The notes below the pieces were generated by a model that was given only the letters and a program-made list of their open reading frames with translations, made no database searches and was not told the origin of the DNA. This document shows positions 30,883 to 42,384 of a stretch of DNA of 64,000 bases, in pieces. The position numbers and the translations under genes were made by a program. Positions within the stretch are counted from its first letter, which is position 1. Every line of letters begins with the position of its first letter. Location of the stretch: the NCBI RefSeq assembly GCF_024362695.1, contig NW_026063259.1, positions 62,001 through 126,000 on the forward strand, in the 5' to 3' direction. This DNA is from Pectinophora gossypiella. Its lineage: Eukaryota; Arthropoda; Insecta; Lepidoptera; Gelechiidae.

Positions 30883-31265
30883 CCCAGTCCGCCGGCTTGA
30901 GGGCAGCCGTCACTGTTGACGGCTCCGACCTCGCCGGCGGCTCACCGGATTGACAATAGGACCTCCGCCGGCTTGAGCCGGTCCGAACCCTCGGACCTGA
31001 GCTCGCCGGCCCACACCTCGGAAGAAGACATGTGCCGCCTGGCTAGAGCCGCTCACTGGGCCTCCCTGAACAGGGTCCCACCTGGTGGGCAGACTCGCCG
31101 GCGGCACCACCGGTTTTGACACAGTGCTTACGGAGGGGCGAATCACGCCCGCCGTAGCCCGACCCCGTGCCCCGCCCGTATTCGCGGGCGGCGAAAGCGC
31201 CAACACCAAGGGGGCACTGCCCCGAAGGTGTCCCCCCGTGGCACAGCCCGCGACGTGACGACAAC
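30883..31265 (+). other. 3' UTR of Jockey copy 2
   Basis: GC-rich, with CCGCCGGCTTGAG-type repeats and several hairpin-forming stretches (GCCCGTATTCGCGGGC). It parallels 3536-3915 in inverse orientation. No poly-A; the end near 31265 is approximate. Confidence 0.6.
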
Positions 31266-31510
31266 CTGCCTTTAATACACTATCAGTTCACTATTCATTG
31301 CGGTTTTATTTAATCCCTTCGATAGACAAATAGTCCGAAAATAAACATTGGTCCTTCGAGCCGGATTGGTTTTTTGATAGTTCAACGGTCAAGTGACCGT
31401 CTCCCGCGGACTCGCAGTGGATCGCTGCACAAAGAGGACGTGACGTAGCGCAGTGACGCAAGTGCTGCAGTCTTTGCGACTACATTGGAGGAGTTGTTGC
31501 GGGTTGCCCA
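31266..31510 (+). mobile_element. BEL/Pao fragment: LTR end, primer site and leader
   Basis: ATAAACA followed by TTGGTCCTTCGAGCCGGATT (31348-31367) is the LTR end plus BEL/Pao primer site on the plus strand, with about 140 bp of leader. The LTR is truncated by the Jockey 3' end and the leader by Gypsy D. It may be the 5' part of the BEL gag at 42962, but this is not proven. Confidence 0.6.
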
Positions 31511-31623
31511 CTGGTAAGTTTTCAATAAAGAGCGTATGATTGTGAATTTCGTTTATTTTCCGACTGACTCAAGATGGCTGCGGTGTTGCCATTGACAAAC
31601 TTTTAAATATACTATTATGTACC
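31511..31623 (-). repeat. 3' LTR of Gypsy D (113 bp)
   Basis: CTGGTAAGTTTTC...ACTATTATGTACC on the plus strand, matching the other LTR without a visible difference. Contains AATAAA. Confidence 0.8.
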
Positions 31624-31812
31624 ACCTTCACCCTTAATTAAACACCTTACAAAAACGGACATCCATCCATTAACATAACAACATACTAAGGTTGCCTTTT
31701 TGACAATATAGTGTTTAAACTTAACATAGGTATTCTATAAGAAAAAAAAACTTATACTTAATAACATACAAAATAATGTAAGAGCTAATTGTTACACAAA
31801 ACAATGTACTAA

Positions 31813-33305
31813 CTAATCGTATTCAAAACCGTATCGAACGACCGGTTTCCTGATTCTTGTGCTAGACCTCTTACTCGTAGGTAAACTGATCGCGTTCTGA
31901 TTTGGTCCAGGCTGTACTTCATGCAACGTCGGCGGACCCTGTTCAGTTGCCGTAGCAGTGCTTGGCTCCGAGCCATCAAATGTTAAGGACGCTTCGGGTG
32001 GATGAAGCACAACCTGACTGTCGCCGAGAGTGCCGAGTGAGCCAGGCGAGCCGGCCGGCTGCCCCGACCACATCTGCCCCTCCCTGGTGCTGCTGCTTGG
32101 AAAAATACAAGATGATCGCCTTGAACACTGTTTCAATTGGTCAACGTGTCTATGTTGCAGCGTTCCCTCTGGTGACACAACATTGTACCTATTTTTGCCC
32201 AAGCGTTCCAACACTTGACCTTGTAACCACCTACGATTAGAATTGTAATTTCTATACCATACTGTCTCCCCTACAACTGACTCCTTTCGTTCAGGGGCGT
32301 GTGACCTTATCATTTCACGCTGTTTGTCTTCTACCCTACCTTCTCTGTCAGGTATGAACCTATTTAACCTAGTGTACAGATTCCTACCCTGCAATAACTT
32401 GGCGGGGCTTTCCCCAGTCGTCGAGTGTGGAGTATTGTGATAATTGAGAAGAAACCGTAATATCGCCGTGTCAACATCAACATTTGTTAGTTTAGCTTTT
32501 TTAATGACGTTTTTAATAATCTTTACCGCGTTTTCCGCGGCTCCGTTTGACGCTGGATGATAAGGAGGGGAAAACGAATGACAAATGCCGTTCCGCCGGA
32601 GAAAATTATTAAATTCTTCGCTGGTAAATGGTGGCCCGTTGTCACTGACCACTTGTTTAGGTAGCCCCCACCTAGCCCATGATTCTCTTAATTTTTTAAT
32701 CGTACATTCTGCACTCGTACGCTGCATTTTGAAAACTTCGATCCATTTAGACCTAGCATCGACAGTGACTAAATACGTTTCGCCGTAGAGTGGGCCTAAA
32801 AAGTCAATGTGTACACGTTCATAGGGGCGTTGTGGCCACTTCCAGGGCTGCGGCGGTGCGGCGGGCGGTGCAGCCGCGGTCTCGGCGCACACGCTGCAAC
32901 GCCGGCACTCCGCCTCCAGCTGCTCGTCTAGCCCTGGCCACCACACGTAGCTGCGTGCCATCGCTTTGGTTTTAACGACGCCCATGTGTGGTTCATGTAA
33001 TTCTTTAAGTACTCGCTCTCGACACTGGGTGGGTACGACAACCCTGTGCCCCCACATGATGCAACCTAACTCCGTGTACAACTCGTTACGCCTGTTCCGA
33101 TAGGGGCGTAACCCTTCTATGTCGACGGATTGTGGCCACCCGTTTTCAACATATAACAATACTCTGCCTAAGATTGGGTCACTCCTTGTATATCTCCTTA
33201 TCTCCCCGTTATCAAGTAACAAAGCATCTGAAGCGAAATGTAAAAACGATTGTTCGCAGTTTTCATTATCACCTACACTATTGTCTATCGGTAGCCTGGA
33301 TAACG
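31813..33305 (-). pseudogene. pol: Gypsy D Pol, C-terminal part: integrase
   Basis: Continues the RNase H end (LSRLPIDNS) across Gypsy E. The integrase zinc domain is HEPHMGVVKTKAM...CRRCSVC. The catalytic core has VHIDFLGPLYG, VVSDNGPPFTSEEF and SNGAAENAVKIIK. A C-terminal WLQGQVLERLGKNRYNVV segment and a proline/serine-rich tail end at 31813. This half is intact; the gene is broken by Gypsy E and by a frameshift at about 40345. Confidence 0.85.
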
Positions 33306-33628
33306 TGTAATAGGACCACGGTAACATGATCATTAACTAACATACGGATACCTGGATATACATAAAGCTGCCTCAGGTACATGCTCTATAAATAAAACAA
33401 CCATTGAAATAATAAATAATAAGTATATTGGTTACTTACTCTAAATTTCCAAAACGCACGCGTGCTCAAACACAAGTGTACACGTGTTCAAAATGGTACG
33501 TCTGCCTTCGATGCGTGCTCGAATCAAAAAGCCCCAATGAAAGACAAACACGCCTTTTTATACCCTTTCTCCTAGTGTTGCCATATGAAGGCAACACAAA
33601 TTCGCACAAAATTACAGAAAACCTAACA
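33306..33628 (-). repeat. 3' LTR of Gypsy E (323 bp)
   Basis: TGTAATAGGACC...AAAACCTAACA, TG...CA ends. No difference from the other LTR found by eye. Confidence 0.9.
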
Positions 33629-33813
33629 TTCGACCATCCTGACGTCGTGCATGTCCTCATGCACGTAGACAAAACGTCTAATGTTCAAACCTAACATTCG
33701 GCGGGCCAAGTGATTCCACACTCATCGAGAACAGTTACAAAGCTTCACTTAAAATCTAAAAGTACAACGACATATAATCACATTTACGGGGTGAAACATC
33801 AGCTCTTCTTTCT

Positions 33814-34563
33814 AATCATAATATAAAGCTATTCAAGTTGTCAATAGTTCGCAAACCCTTCCTTCTCACGAACCATTGCAAAGCAATTGAGTGTGAACCT
33901 TCTTTCTCACACTTGTAATTATCGTATACAAACCTTTCTTCTTATATACGATAATTAAAATAATCATAATATAAAGCTACTCAAGTTGTCAATAGTTCGC
34001 AAACCCTTCCTTCTCACGAACTATTGCAAAGCAATTGAGTGTGAACCTTCTTTCTCACACTTGTAACTATCGTATACAAACCTTTCCTTCTTATATACGA
34101 TAATTAAAATAATCATAATATTACAAAGCTATTCAAGTTGGCAACAGTTCGCAAACCTTTCTTTCTCACGAACTATTGCAAAGCAATTGAGTGTGAACCT
34201 TCTTTCTCACACTTGTAACTATCGTATACAAACCCTTCCTTCTTATATACGATAATTAAAATAATCATAATATTATAAAGCTATTCAAGTTGGCAATAGT
34301 TCGCAAACCCTTCTTTCTCACGAACCATTGCAAAGCAATTGAGTGTGAACCTTCTTTCTCACACTTGTAACTATCGTATACAAACCCTTCCTTCTTATAT
34401 ACGATAATTAAAATAATCATAACATTATAAAGCTATTCAAGTTGGCAATAGTTCGCAAACCCTTCTTTCTCACGAACTATTGCAAAGAAATTGAGTGTGA
34501 ACCTTCTTTCTCACACTTGTAACTATCGTATACAAACCCTTCCTTCTTATATACGATAATTAA
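33814..34563. repeat. 150-bp tandem array, about five units, in Gypsy E
   Basis: Units begin AATCATAATATAAAGCTA-like at about 33814, 33961, 34112, 34262 and 34413 (spacing 147-151). Each holds two inverted pairs: GTTCGCAAACCC...CACGAACTATTG, and ATCGTATAC...GTATACGAT-like TATACGATAATT, plus AGTGTGAACC...TCTCACACTTG. It lies between the decayed pol and the 3' LTR. 33629-33813 and 34564-34838 hold no gene. Confidence 0.85.
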
Positions 34564-34838
34564 AATAATTGTGAACCCTCCTCACAAAATTGAAAGTCAC
34601 CTTAACTAAATAGCTATGAGCCCTCCTTCTCAAGCTATTACTAAATACACATCTTACAGTTTCATCCAACAAACAGTACCTCTACTTACTTTCTTTTGAT
34701 TGTATATAATAATGACACAATCAGTCATCTTCATCACTACTTTCTTTATCATCATTAACGTGAATCCAGGGTGACATTCGATTTGTTAAATGAAGTAGTC
34801 ATCAATCCCAACAAATTCAAACTCAAAAATATGTTTAT

Positions 34839-37022
34839 TCAGTAGGTAACATTGTTACACTTTGAATCGTCAATTTTTACATCTTTAAGGGATTCCCGAA
34901 CTGACAATAAAGTATAATTTTGCGTTTCGCATACTATTTCGTTCAACATAGGATTAATTTCCGCATCCATCTGAAGTCCAAACATTACCTCAGTCCGTCC
35001 CGTTGTCTTCCGACGGGTGTTGTTCATGCCCCATTGGACTCTACCTATCTTGTCATCCCAGACGTTCTTGTCAAAATTAAGATTTTGCGCAGTTAACGAC
35101 CCTAACATCGTGCGATTACACTGCTCTACTTGTCCATTGGACCTAGGACTTGCAACTGCGTTCAACACGTGTCTAATACCTTTATCCGAGCAAAACGTTT
35201 GAACACGTACGATGTGAAGAAAGTACCGCGGTCGCTAATAATTCGATCTGGGTTTCTGAACGTATAGAAAATATCTTCTAATTCTCGAGTTGTTGTAACT
35301 GTTTTTGGTATTTCTGACTGGCCTGATAAATTTAAATTTCGTAAAGGCATCTACGACTACCAATAGGTAAGAGTTTTCCTCTCTTTGATCGCACAAAAAG
35401 GTCCAAGGTGATTGATGTACAGGGTGTGAAAAGGCACCTCGACTTTTCGTTTACGTGGAATAGGCCCTCATTTGAATTAGTTTTCTGTTATGTACTTTAA
35501 CCCATCTGCATCAATATCAAAGGTAAGAAATTCCCGAATGCGACCCAGTTCACTATCACCTAATTGAAGAGTCTACAACCTGTCCCCCTCATTGATTGAC
35601 ATAACCGTCGGGAAAAGACCAGCGTCAATTTCCATTGAACTAAGATCCTCAATTGGGTTCCGAAATAGAAGGTCCACGTGCGACATTTTCGTGCCAGCAC
35701 GATATTCAAAAAGCAAAAACAGCCACCAGCGGGCAATACGTCTAACCAAATCGCGTTTGGAAAGCATGGAGCGCAACGCACTACAGTCGGTCATGATTTT
35801 GAAATTCTGACCCAGAAGATAAACCCGAAACTTTTGAGCGAACTTACTACCTATAGCAAGAGTCTCAAGTTTATAAACCTTTTCTCTTCTGGAGATATCT
35901 GGCGACTATAGTACGCTACGGGATGGTAGGTGTCGTTTCCATTACGTCGCTGCATCAATATTCCACTGGCGCCCACTTCACTGGCGTCAGTGTGCAACTG
36001 TGTTTCGGCGGTCGGGTCGTAAATGGCTAAGATTGGCCTATCTATCAGACTACTCTTGAGATCAACAAATGCGGCTTCTTGTTCCTCAGTCCAACACCAT
36101 TCCACATCCTTCTTGAGCAACTTATTCAACGGATGTGATAAAGACGCGTAACTCCTTATAAATTTTCCGAAAATATCCTACTAGTCCCAGAAATTGGCGG
36201 ACGGAATGTGGACTGGTGGGACGAGGAACATCAAACACTGACTGTGTCTTTTTGTCAGCCGGCCGCACCCCAGCAGCGCTAATATCATAACCCAAATAGT
36301 TAATAATTCTGCTGTAAGAAATTACATTTTGCCAAATTCAGAGTTAGGCTTGCCTTTTCTATCAACTGTAAAGCCCTTTCTTACCTATCCAAACACTCTT
36401 CTACATCCTTTTCGTAAGTTAATACGTCATCGATGTAAGCAGTAGCTTCTGAGAACCTAGCGGAAACCAATACCTCTTTCATCAGCCTTTGAAATACAGC
36501 TGGTTCGTTAGCCAACCCAAACGGCATACGATTAAATTCATATTGGTCGTCTGGGGTGATAAAGGAAGTTAAGGGTTTCGATTCTTCTGCAATAGGCACC
36601 TGGTAGTATCCAGATGCCAGATCCAAAGTTATAAAGTAGGCCTGCCCCACTAATCGAGCAATCTCGTCTTCAATCACTGCCATCAGGTACCTTATCTTAA
36701 CTGTCATTGAATTCAGAAACCTATAATCAACACAGAGCCTTTGTTTACCGTCCTTCTTACGAACCAACATAATTGGACTCGCATATTCCGATACAATTTC
36801 TCGTACAATCCCCGCATTCATCATCTCACCAACCATTTCTCTTACTTGTTGTCGTTCCTTGTGCGACAATATGTAAGGCCGGTAAACCACAGGACGCTCA
36901 ATATTCAATTCAATTTTCATTTCAGTCATATTTGTACATCCCAACTCCTCTAATGATTGCGCGAAGCAATGCTTGTATTCGTTCAAAATGTTAAAATAGA
37001 CGTCGTTTATGTGGCTCTTCAA
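34839..37022 (-). pseudogene. pol: Gypsy E Pol remnants: RT, RNase H, integrase
   Basis: Decayed in order on the minus strand: RT at 36381-37022 (VRKKDGKQRLCVDYRFLNSM, MPFGLANEP, the catalytic AYIDDVLTY), RNase H at 35851-36129 (LHTDASEVGASGILMQ) with out-of-frame continuation to 35560, and integrase at 34839-35350 (SDRGTFFTS, SPRSNGQVEQCNRT, NNTRRKTTGRTEVMFG). Frames change at least four times. The integrase zinc domain is not recognisable at about 35400-35560. Confidence 0.75.
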
Positions 37023-39087
37023 GCGTTTTTGCTAAAGTTAACATCTTTAGGCTCTATACCTAAATGCTCGCCAACGAGGTCTGTGGGTGATGTACAAATA
37101 TGATTGACAATCTGAACTCTATTTCATCTACCTATAATATCACCTTCATCAATATAACAAAAGCTGACAATGGGGTAATATGAACAAAGAGCTGACCTTC
37201 CTCTACTTTGTATAACCCGCCGGCTATCGTGAATTCTCGGTTTGGCTTCCCCACGACTCTTCCGCTAAGCCTAACATATCAATTAATCACAACATCAGTA
37301 CGAGCTCTGATAATCGCCTCTCCACTCAATCTTGCGCATGAAGCGGAGACGACCTTTACACTCGCAGTATCACCACTACCACCGTTAGCAAAAGGGAATT
37401 CATCATCATAATAAAACCTCAATTCGTTGGCATTCTTGAATACCAGCACCTGCTTCTGTTAGGTGAAGGACTGTCCTACTAATATCGGACAATTGAGCAG
37501 ATTACTGTCAACCACGTGACACAAAACATCCGCACTAACACCGTCGATGCATAAATTAACCTGTGTCCTGCCCATGGACAAAATAAAATTACTACCAAAA
37601 CTTTTAATGGAGTCGGGGGTTGATCACAAGTCTACCCCAAAATCAGTGTCGTTGTTTGTTTTATGAGCGAAATTTCGCTACCGAAATCTATAAACGATAT
37701 CATAGAGGTGTCATTTACCCTAACTGTATTGAAATATTTTGAGCCCGACTTAGAGGTAAGTATGCGCATGATTTTAGGAATGTTACCTAGATTATCACGG
37801 TTTTCAAAAAAAAAGGGACTCTGCAAGTTTCCATTTTATGACCGAACCTACGACATCCTGTACATTGGACCAGAGGTTTGGGGCATTTAAGATACGGGTA
37901 ACCTTTTTCCCTACAGTTAAAACAAAATAATTTGTAACTTGAATTTTTTTGAAGTCTTAACTGATTTATCCCTATTGTCATTATTACTTCCCGCTGTGGA
38001 TTCAGTCGACTACTTTGTTTTATTAAAATGAAAGCGATCGGGCGGCGGTTGGTTCTCCTTATTACTCATCAGAAAATGGAGTTGATCAGGCTGCGTACAT
38101 CGTAACGCTTATCGCCGGATCTAATTATCTTGTCACTTAATCCGTGGATAATGCAGTCCACGGCTCGTTTCCCTTCGATGTCACACCGGTTCACGATGGC
38201 TAATTCTTCATAATAATAAACCTCTAGCGGTTCACCAAACCTACTCTTTCGCCTAAGCGTATCCTCCAGGGATTGGCCATAATCATGTTCAAAAGGAAAT
38301 GCGTCTAACCACTTTTGCTGCCATTCTGCCCAGCTGTACAAAATAGAATTGAAGCTTTCATACCAAACTTTGGCCAACTCCTGCAGTTTCTGCATTGCGA
38401 AGTGGATAACGGTTGTTCTCATCCCATCCGTAAACAGTGGCACACTCATTAACTTTCTTTAACCAAGTATCAATCTTTTGACTTTTCGATGAGGGTCCAA
38501 ATTCGGGTAACATGGTTCATAATACTACTGGAAGGATGTGATGTGGCGACTGCTGTCGGATTAGGTTAAGATCTTAAGTTAACTAATGATTCAACAATAT
38601 TAAGAACATCTTTAGATGAAAATGTAGGGCTATCTGACCTTTCTATTCCCTTAGCTGCCGACGAACGTCGCACCTCCTGCCCTTCGCCGCGACGTCGTTG
38701 GCTGTGTCGCTCGTTGTGCCGACGCGTGAAGCGACGTCTCTCTCCGGCTGCACTCCCGGCTCTCTCTCCGGCTGCGCTCCCGGCTCGGCTCGGCTCGGCT
38801 CGGCTCGGCTCGGCTCGGCTCGGCTCGGCTCGTTTCGGCTCGTCTCGGCTCGTCTCGGCTCGTTTCGGCTCGTCTCGGCTCGGCTCGGCTCGTCTCGGCT
38901 CGTCTCGGCTCATCTCGGCTCGTCTCGGCTCGTCTCGGCTCGGCTCGGCTCGTCTCGGCTCGTCTCGGCTCGTCTCGGCTCGTCTCGGCTCGGCTCGGCT
39001 CGGCTCGGCTCGGCTCGGCTCGGCTCGGCTCGGCTCGTCTCGGCTCGTCAGTCGTCTTCGTGGAACGATCTCGTCTTCAAGAGGCAT
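37023..39087 (-). pseudogene. gag: Gypsy E gag and protease remnants
   Basis: Pieces in several frames: a repetitive N-terminus (38566-39087) made of SRAEP/SRDEP units encoded by the pentanucleotide tract, a capsid-like part (38069-38449, WYESFNSILYSWAEWQQKWL), a knuckle region (37787-37981, CFNCREKGYPYLKCP and CTGCRRFGHKMETC) and a protease-like fragment (37632-37826, ISFIDFGSEISLI, with DFG in place of DSG). 37023-37631 has no clear frame. Confidence 0.65.
38776..39050. repeat. (GGCTC)n pentanucleotide tract
   Basis: About 275 bp of CGGCT/CGTCT-type pentamers, interrupted by regular TCTCGGCTCG variants. It encodes acidic-basic repeats in gag on the minus strand; the long plus-strand frames across it are composition artefacts. 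Confidence 0.92.
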
Positions 39088-39219
39088 AATCTGGAACTCG
39101 AAAACATTGGAACATGTAAATATTCTTCAGATAACCCTATATGTATATATTTATACAGATATATTTCCAAAGTAAAATATCTCAAAAACGGTGTATCCTG
39201 ATTAACAAATATGGATACG

Positions 39220-39232
39220 ATCCCACTTCTGA
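39220..39232 (-). other. primer-binding site of Gypsy E
   Basis: The minus strand reads TCAGAAGTGGGAT two bases after the LTR, the same core as in Gypsy C and K. Confidence 0.6.
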
Positions 39233-39234
39233 AA

Positions 39235-39557
39235 TGTAATAGGACCACGGTAACATGATCATTAACTAACATACGGATACCTGGATATACATAAAGCTGC
39301 CTCAGGTACATGCTCTATAAATAAAACAACCATTGAAATAATAAATAATAAGTATATTGGTTACTTACTCTAAATTTCCAAAACGCACGCGTGCTCAAAC
39401 ACAAGTGTACACGTGTTCAAAATGGTACGTCTGCCTTCGATGCGTGCTCGAATCAAAAAGCCCCAATGAAAGACAAACACGCCTTTTTATACCCTTTCTC
39501 CTAGTGTTGCCATATGAAGGCAACACAAATTCGCACAAAATTACAGAAAACCTAACA
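39235..39557 (-). repeat. 5' LTR of Gypsy E (323 bp)
   Basis: Direct repeat of 33306-33628; its inner side adjoins the primer site at 39220-39232. Confidence 0.9.
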
Positions 39558-39561
39558 AACG

Positions 39562-42207
39562 CGTCTTCCCCATTTTTATCCGTTTTCACGTACGTAATGT
39601 CGAAATCATATGCAGATAAAATTACCGCCCATCGTTGCATTCTACAGGCGGCCATGCTGGGTATACCTTGCTGCGGGCCGAATATACTAACTAGTGGCTT
39701 GTGATCTGTTTTAAGCAAAAACTTACGCCCATAAAGATATTGGTGGAATTTTTTAACACAATACACTATGGCCAGAGCTTCCCTATGGATCTGTGAGTAG
39801 GCTTTTTCTGCGCTAGTGAGCTTGCGTGAGACGTATGCGACGGCGCGCTCCCGCCCGTCGTCCTCCAACTGCGACAGCACGCCGCCCACACCATGCGCGC
39901 TGGCGTCACACGTGAGCACGGTGGTGCGCCGCGGCGAGTAGTGCGCCAACACCGCTCCATCCACCAGCAGCTCCTTCACTCGTTCGAACGCGCTCGCACA
40001 AGTTGCCCTCCACTCCCACTTACACCCTTTTTTTAACAACTCATAAAGGGGGTGTAAGTGGTCGCTCATTTTTCTAACGAATTTGGCGTAAAAGTTGACC
40101 ATTCCTAAAAATGAACGTAACTCCGAGACGTTACTTGGTGTAGGCATATTCTTAATAGCCTCTATTTTGCTGGGATCCGCTCTAATACCTTGTTTACTAA
40201 CTATGTAACCCAGATAATTGACCTCATCCGCCATAAAGACACATTTACTCTTTTTTACCCTTAAACCAAACTTCTGTAATTTATTTAGAACTGCATCTAA
40301 GGTACGTAAATGAGACTCCTCATTACTTCCGGTTACTATTATATCGTCCAAAAACCCCTGCGCGTTAGGGATACCCTGTATAAGCTGCTGATAATCCTCT
40401 GGAATATACCACTGCTGGACGAAAGACCATATACCAATCGGTTATAACGATATAAGCCACGATGCGTATTTATTACAGTGAAAGGTTTCGATTCCTCACT
40501 TAAACAAATCTGGTTGTACGCTTGGGACAAATCTATTTTTGAGAACTTTTCTCCACCAGCTAGATTAGCGAACACGTCCTGTATCGTAGGTAGAGGGTAT
40601 CTGTCGACCATTAAAACAGGATTCAAGGTTACCTTGTAATCAGCGCAAACTCTTAATCCTCCATCTTTTTTGTGCACTGGGACGAGAGGTGTGGCCCAGT
40701 CGGAACAATCAATCGGCTCGATGACTCCCCCCCGCAGCATGGCGTCTAGCTCGGCGTCGACCCGCTCACGCAGCGCATACGGCAGCGGGCGCGCGCGGTG
40801 GAACACCGGCGTCGCGTCCGGCCGTACGCGCAGCGATGCGGTGCCGCCCGTGAACTGACCGAGACCACCCTCGAACACATCAGTATACCTGTTGAGCACA
40901 GTCGAAAGATTATCGTTAGCCGTAACACCACAGGATAAAACCACATTTTCCTCACTGTCTTTACCACTACCCTTCAATATGGGTATTTGTATTTGTAGCT
41001 CCGACAGCCACTGCCTTCCAATTAATGAAGTCACTCCTTTCTCCACTACATACAAGTCTAACCTTTTTTTTACACCTTCATATTGTACATCAACTTTTAT
41101 TATGCCCAACGGCTTCACTTTTGAACCATCATAAAATTTAAACAATAAGTTACAACTTTCCAATGATACATGGCTAAATAAAGACTTGTATGTTGCACAG
41201 CTTATACACGATGTAGCCGAGCCTGTGTCTATTTCCATATTTATTTTTTTTCCGTCCACTAATAGAGAAATGCTCACCGGTTTATAGTCGCTTAACGACA
41301 TTTGAAACATTGGTTCATTTTCTTCCTCGCTTGTGGTTAATTGTTCATCTTCAATCTCCACATTGTTGTAAAAATTCTTCTGTCGATTGCCCCGCGTCAC
41401 TTCTGACTCATTACGCGCCTTATTGTTCGTACATACTCGGCGCAGGTGACCCCTTCGATTGCATTTACTGCAAATGAATTTGCTATAGCGGCATATCGAT
41501 GCATCATGACCTTGACCGCCACACGCTGCACAGTTGATCTGCGCGTATGATTCACCGCCACCCGTACCGTTTTCCCTGCCTCTTCCGCCGTTACCGCTGG
41601 TCGACATTTTACTTTGCGGCCGCCGCGTAAACGACTTAATAGCATTCACCTGCTGAATCTGCTTCTGCTCTGCTTTTACCTCCACCGCCGCTGAGTCCCT
41701 TTCGGCCGCTTCCAACGAAGTCGCAATCCCCACCGCTGTGCTATATGTCAGTTTACTTTCTGCAAACATGCGCTGTCGTATTAAATCACTATTCAAACCA
41801 CACACGAATTGATCGCACATATTTTCGTCTAGCGTTGCACCGAATTCGCAATAACGAGATAATTGCTTCAATGCAGCTATATATTGTGTGATACTTTCGC
41901 CGCTCGCTTGCCGCCGTTGCCGAAACCGGTATCTTTCCGCCATTATGGATGGGCGTGGTTGTAGATGATTTGTCATTAGTTCCACTAATTTTTCGTATGT
42001 TAATTCGCTTGGTTTCTTCGGACTGGCTAAATTTACCATCAATTCATATGCGCGATCCCCAATTAAAGCGATTAGCGTTGGTAATTTCATGTCGTTCTTG
42101 ATACCATTAGCCACGAAGTACAACTCCACACGCTCACAGTACAAGGTCCAGTTACCACTGTCCACATCGAATTCCTGTATTTTTCCGATAGACATTTTTG
42201 CATACAC
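39562..42207 (-). pseudogene. gag-pol: Gypsy D Gag-Pol, N-terminal part (one frameshift)
   Basis: Gag and Pol share one frame. 40339-42207 codes for a retrotransposon Gag domain (WTLYCERVELYFVANGI, YRFRQRRQASGESITQYI), two knuckles (CAACGGQGHDASIC, CSKCNRRGHLRRVC), protease NMEIDTGSATSCIS, and early RT (KKDGGLRVCADYKVTLNP, FSKIDLSQAYNQI). A frameshift at about 40345 leads to 39562-40351 with the catalytic FLDDIIVTG, LGYIVSKQGI, RNase H LTCDASAHGVGG and KTDHKPLVSIFG. Gypsy E interrupts after TDKNGEDA. The short frame 39395-39561 is LTR E read-through. Confidence 0.85.
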
Positions 42208-42271
42208 AACAGTAAATAATTAAGCACGCACGACACTTCTTTATTTGTTTTTATTTTTATCCTCGTCGCCA

Positions 42272-42384
42272 CTGGTAAGTTTTCAATAAAGAGCGTATGA
42301 TTGTGAATTTCGTTTATTTTCCGACTGACTCAAGATGGCTGCGGTGTTGCCATTGACAAACTTTTAAATATACTATTATGTACC
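42272..42384 (-). repeat. 5' LTR of Gypsy D (113 bp)
   Basis: Direct repeat of 31511-31623. Its inner side meets a primer site reading TGGCGACGAGG on the minus strand (42261-42271). Confidence 0.8.

Larger units (their letters stand above)
18650..31265 (+). mobile_element. Jockey-clade LINE, copy 2 (discontinuous)
   Basis: Same family as copy 1 but on the plus strand. Pieces are 18650-20494 (ORF1 and start of ORF2), 20853-21966 (endonuclease to early RT), 29948-30633 and 30709-30882 (late RT and C-terminus), and the 3' UTR to about 31265. Insertions are a poly-A LINE fragment, the TRIM-like element carrying Gypsy C, and a 75-bp insert. About 260 coding bases between RT blocks 2 and 4 are missing at the TRIM site, so that event was accompanied by a deletion or involved recombination. 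Confidence 0.78.
33306..39557 (-). mobile_element. Gypsy LTR retrotransposon E: identical-looking LTRs, decayed genes
   Basis: A 6.25-kb element with 323-bp LTRs that read the same to my eye, flanked by AACG (33302-33305, 39558-39561), so insertion is recent. Yet gag and pol exist only as short pieces in shifting frames. It also carries a five-unit 150-bp tandem array and a (GGCTC)n tract. It must have been moved by proteins from another element. Related to Gypsy C by primer site. Confidence 0.88.
31511..42384 (-). mobile_element. Gypsy LTR retrotransposon D, split by Gypsy E
   Basis: 113-bp LTRs at 31511-31623 and 42272-42384, a minus-strand gag-pol, and Gypsy E inserted in pol at 33306-39557 with an AACG duplication. 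Removing E gives a 4.6-kb element. No target duplication is seen: the left flank is CCCA and the right flank is GAGT. 31624-31812 is the 3' untranslated part and 42208-42271 the leader. Confidence 0.82.

Noticed and set aside
33428..33694. An 88-residue plus-strand frame, repeated at 39357-39704
   Set aside because: It occurs twice only because it lies in the two identical LTRs of Gypsy E; no domain and no conservation evidence.
33814..34563. CRISPR-like array
   Set aside because: Units are contiguous 150-bp tandem repeats without unique spacers, and the genome is eukaryotic.
38698..39201. Serine/arginine/leucine-rich proteins on the plus strand
   Set aside because: They are translations of the (GGCTC)n tract; all frames stay open because of the repeat composition.
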